10,187 nucleotides of DNA from NCBI GenBank assembly GCA_016781705.1, contig JADDPV010000106.1, positions 1 to 10,187 on the forward strand, read 5' to 3'. The DNA comes from Rubrobacter sp. Its GTDB lineage: Bacteria; Actinomycetota; Rubrobacteria; Rubrobacterales; Rubrobacteraceae. Numbering within the stretch: position 1 is the stretch's first letter; each line of letters begins with the position of its first letter. Under the pieces are notes generated by a model. It saw only the letters and a list, made by a program, of their open reading frames with translations. It ran no database searches and was not told the origin of the DNA. Of the stretch, positions 5,617-10,187 are shown piece by piece. A program made the position numbers and the translations under genes.

Positions 5617-6264
5617 TCACCTTCGCATGGTGTCGCCGACGGCCACTACTTCGAAACAGCAGCGGGGGTTCTCACTGCGATCGCAGTGCTCGTGGACCGG
5701 CACGCCTACTAGCTCGGTGAGCAAGGTCTCAGCCATGCGGCAAACCTCCGGGTGGTCCGGCGTCACGGCGGCCAGCGGACAGCTGTAGCCTCGGATGAGG
5801 ATGATGCCGTCGCGCTCTTCGAGCTCTGCGAGGCCACCAAGCTCGCCCAGCACGCCGACGGCCACCTCAAGCCGCGCGCGCACGTCGTCCGCCGGTACGG
5901 TACGCTCGTCCGCCATGCGGCGCCCCACCGCCCTTAGCAGCGCTTCCGTCTCCTCGGGTCCCAGCCGCTCGACCATGACGTCCAGAAGCCGCCGCAGCAC
6001 CGGCCCATACGCCTTCGGGAACAGATCCTCGGCTTCCGGCGTCAGCTCGTAGACGTAGGCGGGCTTGCCGCCGCCGGCGCCGCGGCTTACCGTGCCCCGC
6101 TGCCGAACGATCCCGTCGCGCTCGAGGGTGGCGAGGTGCGCACGAACGCCGTTGTCCGTGAGGCCGACCGCCTCCGCCAGCTCGTCGACGGTGCGACCGG
6201 AGCGACGCAGCAGCGTGACTATCTGCCCGCGCGTACTCTCGAAGAACCTCCGATCCCAACGCAT
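5617..6264 (-). CDS. SufR-like winged-helix transcriptional regulator with C-terminal cysteine cluster
   Basis: The 215-residue protein has an N-terminal winged helix (residues about 8-75). The recognition segment is TVDELAEAVGLTDNGVRAHL and the wing is rich in Gly (GTVSRGAGGGKP). A helical middle (about 76-150) with PEAEDLFPKAYGPVLRRLLD follows. The C-terminal part carries C162, C175, C194, C202 and C203, that is C-x12-C-x18-C-x7-CC. In SufR proteins a comparable C-terminal cysteine set binds an Fe-S cluster that controls DNA binding; here the spacing differs after the first pair, so cluster binding is inferred. ATG 6264 is preferred because AAGGAG lies at 6280-6275, and the upstream in-frame TTG at 6324 falls on the promoter -35. 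It leads the ribA-ribD operon and is divergent from DUF2231, so autoregulation through operator R is likely. Confidence 0.88.
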   Translation of the reverse strand: MRWDRRFFESTRGQIVTLLRRSGRTVDELAEAVGLTDNGVRAHLATLERDGIVRQRGTVSRGAGGGKPAYVYELTPEAEDLFPKAYGPVLRRLLDVMVERLGPEETEALLRAVGRRMADERTVPADDVRARLEVAVGVLGELGGLAELEERDGIILIRGYSCPLAAVTPDHPEVCRMAETLLTELVGVPVHEHCDRSENPRCCFEVVAVGDTMRR

Positions 6265-6295
6265 TACCAGCTCACTCCTTCCGATCGTCGCTCTC

Positions 6296-6324
6296 ACTGT
6301 ACCAGAATCGCCGCGTTTATCCAA
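6296..6324 (-). promoter_or_regulatory. Candidate promoter for the regulator-ribA-ribD operon (TTGGAT-17-TACAGT)
   Basis: On the minus strand, TTGGAT (6324-6319) and TACAGT (6301-6296) are 17 bp apart and lie 32 nt or more before the regulator ATG. In the left copy, where no regulator gene follows, the same positions read TTTAAT and TACGGT, which are poorer matches. An alternative pair with the same spacing, TTGGTT (6332-6327) and GATTCT (6309-6304), is identical in both copies and overlaps the operator directly. Which pair is used cannot be decided from sequence. Confidence 0.5.
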
Positions 6325-6329
6325 GAAAC

Positions 6330-6343
6330 CAAATAATTACTTG
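6330..6343. promoter_or_regulatory. Operator R in the divergent regulator/DUF2231 promoter
   Basis: CAAATAATTACTTG is a 14-bp palindrome with one mismatched pair (A4/C11). It lies between the two divergent promoters. One half supplies the TTGA of the rightward -35 box, and the other half overlaps the TTGGTT of the leftward alternative. A single bound dimer could therefore control both directions. Confidence 0.75.
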
Positions 6344-6369
6344 ATTTACTGAGGATGATGGTGCATTAT
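6341..6369 (+). promoter_or_regulatory. Promoter of the DUF2231 gene (TTGATT-17-CATTAT)
   Basis: TTGATT (6341-6346) is 17 bp from CATTAT (6364-6369). The predicted transcription start near 6376 gives a leader of about 40 nt before the ATG at 6416. Both hexamers and the spacing are conserved in the inverted copy at 117-145, while the spacer sequence has drifted. This is what a selected promoter would show. Confidence 0.6.
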
Positions 6370-6415
6370 GAGCGTGGTGGTAGGCACCGGCCGTGCGCCA
6401 AAAAGGAGGAGAGCC

Positions 6416-6934
6416 ATGGAGAGCAGAGCGAAGCTGTTCGGGCACCCGATACACCCCATGCTCATCCCGTTTCCTCTGGGGCTGCTCACAACGTCATTAG
6501 TTTTCGACGTCGTCTACCTTCTCACGGGCAACGGGAAATGGTCGGAGATAGCCTTTTGGATGATAGCCGCCGGCGTGATCGGGGGGCTGGCCGCGGCGGT
6601 GTTCGGCCTGATCGACTGGCTGGCGATACCCTCCGGCACGCGCGCCAAATCGGTTGGGCTGTGGCATGGGGCCGGTAACGTGATCGTGGTGTTACTGTTC
6701 GCCGTGAGCTGGCTGCTCCGCATGGACGCGCCGGGGGAGCCGGGAGCTATCCCGATCGTCCTCTCTCTTGTGGGGGTGGCTCTGGCAGGGCTAACGGGCT
6801 GGCTGGGGGGCGAGCTGGTCGACCGGATGGGCGTGGGGGTGGACGACGGGGCGCACCTGAACTCCCCCAGCGGGCTCTCCGGGCGTCCGGCGAGTGAGGG
6901 CTCCAGCGGCGCGCGAAGAGGGGAGAGGAGATAG
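6416..6934 (+). CDS. DUF2231 family membrane protein
   Basis: The 172-residue protein shows the DUF2231 signature GHPIHPMLIPFPLGLL at residues 9-24. Four helices follow, at about 16-36, 45-68, 82-102 and 110-132. Typical family positions are D31, D67 and the H84xxxN88 pair, plus GGELVDRMGVGVDD after helix 4. Paired histidines at membrane faces suggest metal or haem/redox involvement, but the family's function is not established. A hydrophilic Gly/Ser/Arg tail of about 30 residues ends the protein. The ATG at 6416 has AAGGAGGA at 6403-6410. The upstream in-frame GTG at 6368 falls on the -10 box and is rejected. It is transcribed away from the regulator and probably into the FAD-Rieske gene 115 nt downstream. 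DUF2231 proteins are often found with Rieske domains, which fits. Confidence 0.88.
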   Translation: MESRAKLFGHPIHPMLIPFPLGLLTTSLVFDVVYLLTGNGKWSEIAFWMIAAGVIGGLAAAVFGLIDWLAIPSGTRAKSVGLWHGAGNVIVVLLFAVSWLLRMDAPGEPGAIPIVLSLVGVALAGLTGWLGGELVDRMGVGVDDGAHLNSPSGLSGRPASEGSSGARRGERR

Positions 6935-7049
6935 TGCATTGCGAGGCACGTCTTCTTGCAAGCTCTTTGGCTGATTAATGTGCTTTGGAGGCATTGCGAA
7001 GGCTCACCGGCTACGGGGGAAATGAAGCCTTAGGAGAGGGATCGAGCAG

Positions 7050-8591
7050 ATGGTGTTAGATACATCCGGCGAGAAGCACTTATCTTTTTGGATCGACACG
7101 ACCCCCCGCACGGACTACCCGTCCATGCCGGGCGACGTCTCGGCGGACGTCGCGATCCTCGGCGGGGGCATAACGGGCCTGACCGCTGCTGTCCTCCTCA
7201 AGAGGATGGGCAAGACGGTCATCGTGGTCGAGTCACGCCGGATAGCCGAAGGCGTCACGGGCCACACCACGGCGAAGGTCACCTCCCAGCACAGGCTCAT
7301 CTACGATCAGTTGATCCAGAAGCATGGCGAGAACAAGGCCCGGCTCTACGCCGAGGCGAACGAGGCGGCCATAGATCGCATCGAGTCCTTCGTCAACGAG
7401 AAGAGCATCGAGTGTGACTTCAGGCGCCTGCCGGCCTACGTCTATACCGAGTCTAAAGAGATGGTCCCTCAACTGCAGGCGGAGGTCGAGGCCGCGAGGA
7501 GGGTCGGGCTCCCGGCCTCCTTCATGGAGGAGGCTCCGCTCCCGTTCCCGGTCGAGGGGGCGATGCGGTTCGACAACCAGGCGCAGTTCCACATCCGCAA
7601 GTACCTCCTTGCTCTGGCCGAGGAGATGCCGGGGGACGGAAGTTACCTCTTCGAGAACACGCGGGCTATAGATCTGAACGACGGCGAGCCCTGCACGGTT
7701 GCTACGGACAGGGGCTTCGTGACCGCCAAAGACGTGATCATCGCCACCCACGTACCCTTCACCTTCAAGGGCGAGTTCTGGGGTAAGGCTACACCCCAGC
7801 GGGAGTACGGGATCGCGGCGAGGATCGGGGAGACGGTCGTCTCAGAAGGGATGTCCATAAACGCCGAGTCCCCCACGCGCTCGGTACGCACCGCGTCCCG
7901 GGACGGGGAGACCGCCCTCATCGTGGTCGGTGAAACCCACAAGACCGGCGAGGAACCCGACACGGAGCAACGGTTCAAAAACCTCGAGGAGTGGGCCCGG
8001 GAGCGGTTAGGGGTGACCGAGTTCGAGAACCGGTGGTCCAGCCAGGACTACTACTCGATGGATGTCCTGCCCTACGTCGGCAGGATCGGAGCCGGCGCCG
8101 AGCACCTCTACGTGGCGACGGCCTTTAGAGCCTGGGGCATGACCAACGGGACGGCGGCGGCGATGCTCCTCTCCGACCTGATCGCCGGCAGGGAGAACAG
8201 CTGGGCCGACCTCTACGACTCCACCCGCACCTCGCCCCTCGCCTCGACAAGCTTCTACAAAGAGGGCGCCGATCAGGCCGCACACTTCGTGAAGGACCGC
8301 TTCAAAGGAGTAACGGAAGACGTGGGCGATCTCGCACCCGGCGAGGGCAGGATCGTCGGAAGACCTGGTGACCAGACCGCCGTCTACCGGGACCCGCAAG
8401 GTGAGGTGCACGCCGTCTCGGCGCTGTGTACCCACCTCGGGTGCATCGTCTCTTGGAACCCGGCGGAGACGAGCTGGGACTGCCCCTGCCACGGGTCGCG
8501 CTTCTCGGTAGACGGCGAGGTCCTCCAGGGGCCGGCGGTGCGCGACCTGGAGAAGAAGCCGAAGCCGTGGTTGGGCGCGACTAGAGAATAA
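7050..8591 (+). CDS. FAD-dependent oxidoreductase with C-terminal Rieske [2Fe-2S] domain (YhfW-like)
   Basis: The 513-residue protein has an N-terminal DadA-type FAD-binding oxidoreductase domain (about 30-400). The dinucleotide motif is ILGGGITG (G38-x-G40-xx-G43) with E61 at the end of the second strand. It also has HTTAKVTSQH near residue 71 and the C-terminal FAD-binding stretch VATAFRAWGMTNGTAAAMLL. A Rieske domain (about 425-505) follows. Its ligands are C460-T-H462 and C478-P-C-H481, and C465 with C480 would form the stabilising disulfide seen in high-potential Rieske proteins. This fusion matches the family of B. subtilis YhfW, whose substrate is unknown. AGGAGAGGG at 7032-7040 supports the ATG. 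No signal peptide or membrane helix is obvious, so it is probably cytoplasmic. It is followed after 11 nt by the CDGSH gene. Confidence 0.93.
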   Translation: MVLDTSGEKHLSFWIDTTPRTDYPSMPGDVSADVAILGGGITGLTAAVLLKRMGKTVIVVESRRIAEGVTGHTTAKVTSQHRLIYDQLIQKHGENKARLYAEANEAAIDRIESFVNEKSIECDFRRLPAYVYTESKEMVPQLQAEVEAARRVGLPASFMEEAPLPFPVEGAMRFDNQAQFHIRKYLLALAEEMPGDGSYLFENTRAIDLNDGEPCTVATDRGFVTAKDVIIATHVPFTFKGEFWGKATPQREYGIAARIGETVVSEGMSINAESPTRSVRTASRDGETALIVVGETHKTGEEPDTEQRFKNLEEWARERLGVTEFENRWSSQDYYSMDVLPYVGRIGAGAEHLYVATAFRAWGMTNGTAAAMLLSDLIAGRENSWADLYDSTRTSPLASTSFYKEGADQAAHFVKDRFKGVTEDVGDLAPGEGRIVGRPGDQTAVYRDPQGEVHAVSALCTHLGCIVSWNPAETSWDCPCHGSRFSVDGEVLQGPAVRDLEKKPKPWLGATRE

Positions 8592-8602
8592 GGAGGATAA
8601 CC

Positions 8603-8833
8603 GTGACCGAACAAACGAAGATCACCGCCCTCGACAACGGACCGTACCTGGTGAAGGGCCCGGTGGTCGTCACCGACGCCGAGGGCAATGAGTTCCGCGT
8701 CGAGCGGGAGACGATAGCGCTGTGCCGCTGCGGGGGATCGACGACGAAACCGTTCTGCGATGGCACCCATTCGAAGGCCGGTTTCCGGGCGGCGGAGAGG
8801 GCGGTCCGAGAGGAGGAAGAAGGGCAGGGCTGA
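8603..8833 (+). CDS. CDGSH-type [2Fe-2S] iron-sulfur protein
   Basis: This 76-residue protein carries one complete CDGSH motif, CRCGGSTTKPFCDGTH. C41, C43, C52 and H56 are the three-Cys, one-His ligands of a labile [2Fe-2S] cluster, and the T55 variant of the final loop (CDGTH) is common in bacteria. The N-terminal half (GPYLVKGPVVVTDAEGNEF) is the usual short beta region, and a charged Glu/Arg tail ends it. Such small proteins are thought to act in electron transfer or in Fe-S cluster or redox sensing. The start is GTG with AGGAGG at 8591-8596 (spacer 6), overlapping the stop of the FAD-Rieske gene. It is clearly in the same operon and may be its redox partner. Confidence 0.93.
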   Translation: MTEQTKITALDNGPYLVKGPVVVTDAEGNEFRVERETIALCRCGGSTTKPFCDGTHSKAGFRAAERAVREEEEGQG

Positions 8834-8853
8834 GAACAAAAGGAATCTCGGTA

Positions 8854-9312
8854 GTGCGAACGGTGAACGCCGTAGAGCGCCCCGCGCGAGGACGGACGCC
8901 GTGGTACTGGCTTCTGGCCAAAGGCCGGGCCGGTGGCATGGAGGTGCTCACCGAGAAGACGGCGGGAGGCGAGGTGCTGCTGCCGGTCTTCGGCTCCGAA
9001 GAGGACGCGCGGGCCTACGTTCCCGAAGAGGGCGACTGGGCGCCCAGGAAGACCGGGCGTGGGGAACTCGTCTCCGTCCTGTTGGGGGTCTGCCGGGAGA
9101 CCAAGTGGGTGGCCCTCGACCCGCCGCCGGGGATGACGACCGAGGAGGTTTTGGGGCTCCTCGGCGTATCTCGGGAGGGCTTCCTGGAACCGCTTCTCGG
9201 GAGGAGCCGTCTCTGGTTCGAAAAGGAGAGCTCGGCGAAGAAGGATAAGGTGCTGACGCGTACAAGGAGGAAGGGTAACTACGACGAGGAGGACGGAAGA
9301 TGGAGATGGTAA
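8854..9312 (+). CDS. Hypothetical protein in the redox operon
   Basis: I do not recognise this 152-residue protein. It has a compact alpha/beta-looking body: PWYWLLAKGRAGGMEVLTEK, LLPVFGSEEDARAYVPEEGD, VSVLLGVCRETKWVALDPPP, then a helical stretch TTEEVLGLLGVSREGFLEPL and a highly basic/acidic tail. The 'LPVFGSEEDARAYV' pattern is faintly reminiscent of SseB-like domains, but this is weak. There is no signal peptide or membrane segment. The frame is open back to 8722, inside the CDGSH gene. The GTG at 8854, about 10 nt after AAAAGGA (8837-8843), is the most natural start and leaves a 20-nt gap. A GTG at 8863 is an alternative. The 3' end overlaps the next gene by 13 nt, indicating translational coupling. 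Confidence 0.7.
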   Translation: MRTVNAVERPARGRTPWYWLLAKGRAGGMEVLTEKTAGGEVLLPVFGSEEDARAYVPEEGDWAPRKTGRGELVSVLLGVCRETKWVALDPPPGMTTEEVLGLLGVSREGFLEPLLGRSRLWFEKESSAKKDKVLTRTRRKGNYDEEDGRWRW

Positions 9313-9689
9313 GGACGTATGCCGGGATCGTGGGGGTGGTGATCGTCCTGATCGGCGTGGTGGGGTTGGTCTTGGGCGAGCGGTCGCTGCTGGGCCTCGT
9401 GAACATCGATATCCTGGAGGACATCGTTCACCTGCTTACGGGTGGTCTTCTGGCCTACGTGGGGTTCGGGCAGCGAAACGTGGGGCTCGCCCGCAGCGTG
9501 GTCGGTGGGTTGGGCGTGGTCTACCTGCTGGTAGGCGTGCTCGGCTTCGTCGTACCCACGCTGTTCGGGCTGCTCCCCCATGGCTACAGCGTGGTGGACA
9601 ACATCATCCACCTGACGTTGGGCGTTCTCAGCATCGCGGTCGCGTTCTCGTCGCGGGGCGGCGCGCCGGCGAGGGCCGAAAGCAGGTAG
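9300..9689 (+). CDS. DUF4383-like small membrane protein
   Basis: The 129-residue protein has four hydrophobic helices, at about 5-27, 40-58, 65-90 and 97-120. It has two similar His-containing segments, NIDILEDIVHLLTGGLLAYV and SVVDNIIHLTLGVLSIAVAF, typical of DUF4383 proteins and suggesting internal two-fold symmetry. Function is not known. AGGAGG at 9287-9292 is 7 nt from the ATG at 9300, inside the preceding gene. A second ATG at 9306 is possible. Only 1 nt separates its stop from the polyketide synthase start, so the whole run from 7050 appears to be one transcription unit. Confidence 0.82.
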   Translation: MEMVRTYAGIVGVVIVLIGVVGLVLGERSLLGLVNIDILEDIVHLLTGGLLAYVGFGQRNVGLARSVVGGLGVVYLLVGVLGFVVPTLFGLLPHGYSVVDNIIHLTLGVLSIAVAFSSRGGAPARAESR

Positions 9690-9690
9690 G

Positions 9691-10187
9691 GTGACGCTCC
9701 GCCGCAACCCGTTAGACGAAGCTCCCTTGCCCGACGACGCCCGAGTCTACAACCCTCGCGTCCTCTCGGCGGCCACGGCCGTCCCGCCCCACCGCCTCGA
9801 ACAGCGGGAGATCAAGGAGTTCGCCCGCCGGCTCTTCGCCGGGAAGTTCCGGGACCTGGACCGGCTCCTACCGATCTTCGACAACGCTCTTATAGAGACC
9901 CGCCACTTCTGCCAACCGCAAGAGTGGTTCGGGCGGGAGTGGTCGTTCCCCGAGCGCAACGCCCTGTACGCCGAGCATGCCCTGGAGCTCTCCGAGAAGG
10001 CCGCCCGCCGCTGCCTGGGCCGGGCGGGGGTGGAGCCGGGGGAGGTGGGGGCGCTGTTTTTCGTCTCCACCACGGGCATCTCCACCCCGAGCCTGGACGC
10101 GAAGCTGCTCTTCGAGCTGGGCCTTAGTACTAACCTCAAGCGCGTCCCGGTGTGGGGGTTGGGCTGCGCGGGGGGCGCGGCCGGGGT
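9691..10187 (+). CDS. Type III polyketide synthase, N-terminal part (runs off right edge)
   Basis: About 165 codons are present, starting at GTG 9691. The translation has the thiolase-fold N-terminal domain of chalcone/stilbene-synthase-like enzymes: VLSAATAVPPHRLEQREIKE near residue 25, PIFDNALIETRHFCQPQEWF near 67, GALFFVSTTGISTPSLDAKL near 120, and the active-site loop VWGLGCAGGAAG with the nucleophile C159. These enzymes extend acyl-CoA starters with malonyl-CoA, using that Cys and a His and Asn that lie beyond this window. Bacterial members make alkylpyrones, alkylresorcinols or tetrahydroxynaphthalene; the product cannot be read from this half. Ribosome binding is weak (AGGTAGG directly before the GTG), which suggests coupling to the DUF4383 gene. 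I found no frame interruption. Confidence 0.93.
   Translation, partial: MTLRRNPLDEAPLPDDARVYNPRVLSAATAVPPHRLEQREIKEFARRLFAGKFRDLDRLLPIFDNALIETRHFCQPQEWFGREWSFPERNALYAEHALELSEKAARRCLGRAGVEPGEVGALFFVSTTGISTPSLDAKLLFELGLSTNLKRVPVWGLGCAGGAAG

Larger units (their letters stand above)
6293..6413 (+). repeat. Right arm of the inverted promoter/operator duplication (partner of 77-193)
   Basis: This is the complete version of the block, lying between two intact divergent genes. It contains, left to right, the leftward promoter of the regulator, the operator, the rightward promoter of DUF2231 and the DUF2231 ribosome-binding site. The longest uninterrupted matches to the left arm are GTACCAGAATCGCCGCGTTT and AGAAACCAAATAATTA. 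Compared with the left copy it has a 4-nt insertion (TAGG) near 6381-6384. Confidence 0.9.

Noticed and set aside
6265..6324. N-terminal extension of the SufR-like regulator to TTG 6324
   Set aside because: The TTG coincides with a predicted -35 box and the extension covers the promoter and ribosome-binding site. ATG 6264 has AAGGAG at a 10-nt spacing.
6935..7049. Possible regulatory direct repeat GCATTGCGA in the gap between DUF2231 and the FAD-Rieske gene
   Set aside because: Two copies of 9 bp in 115 nt are weak evidence. No well-spaced promoter hexamers or palindrome accompany them.
8722..8853. N-terminal extension of the hypothetical protein into the CDGSH gene
   Set aside because: It would overlap the CDGSH coding region by over 100 nt, with a Gly/Arg-rich out-of-frame translation. 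A start at 8854 with an upstream AAAAGGA is more natural.

Overview
The window is a GC-rich bacterial chromosome segment whose gene types suggest a high-GC Gram-positive, most like a Rubrobacter-type actinobacterium: a GH15 glucoamylase/trehalase, DUF2231 and DUF4383 membrane proteins, a stand-alone RibA with a stand-alone RibD reductase, and a type III polyketide synthase. The organism is inferred from gene content and codon use only. No RNA gene, CRISPR array, transposase or integrase was seen.

Layout. (1) 1-66: first 22 codons of a leftward gene running off the left edge. (2) 77-193: its promoter/operator block, an inverted near-copy of the block at 6293-6413. (3) 262-826: a badly frameshifted cation-diffusion-facilitator (CzcD-like) pseudogene, joined at 827 to the copied 3' end of the membrane-protein gene found intact at 3092-3568. 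(4) 952-1185: an operator/promoter and a leader of about 180 nt, then a two-gene operon of GH15 glycosidase (1186-3090) and a four-helix membrane protein of unknown function (3092-3568). (5) On the minus strand, a four-part unit reading leftward: an intact SufR-like winged-helix regulator (6264-5617), ribA (5543-4908), the RibD reductase domain (4911-4192), and a decayed second copy of the same regulator (about 4140-3650). (6) Rightward from 6416: a DUF2231 membrane protein, an FAD oxidoreductase with a C-terminal Rieske domain, a CDGSH iron-sulfur protein, an unknown protein, a DUF4383 membrane protein and the start of a type III polyketide synthase, all on the same strand with short gaps or overlaps.

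The main unifying observation is a shared AT-rich palindrome (core CAARTANNTAYTTG) at three places: upstream of the leftward gene at the left edge, upstream of the GH15 operon, and in the divergent promoter between the regulator and DUF2231. At all three, the right half of the palindrome (TTGA) also forms the -35 box of a promoter with a 17-bp spacer. This is the arrangement expected for a repressor-controlled regulon, and the adjacent cysteine-rich regulator is the obvious candidate to bind it. Its co-directional partners make flavin precursors. The divergent side encodes a membrane protein plus flavin and Fe-S redox proteins. A redox or Fe-S responsive circuit is therefore a reasonable but unproven reading. 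Two regulator copies, two copies of the promoter block, and fragments of a transporter and of a membrane-protein gene indicate that the locus has been duplicated and rearranged, with parts now decaying.
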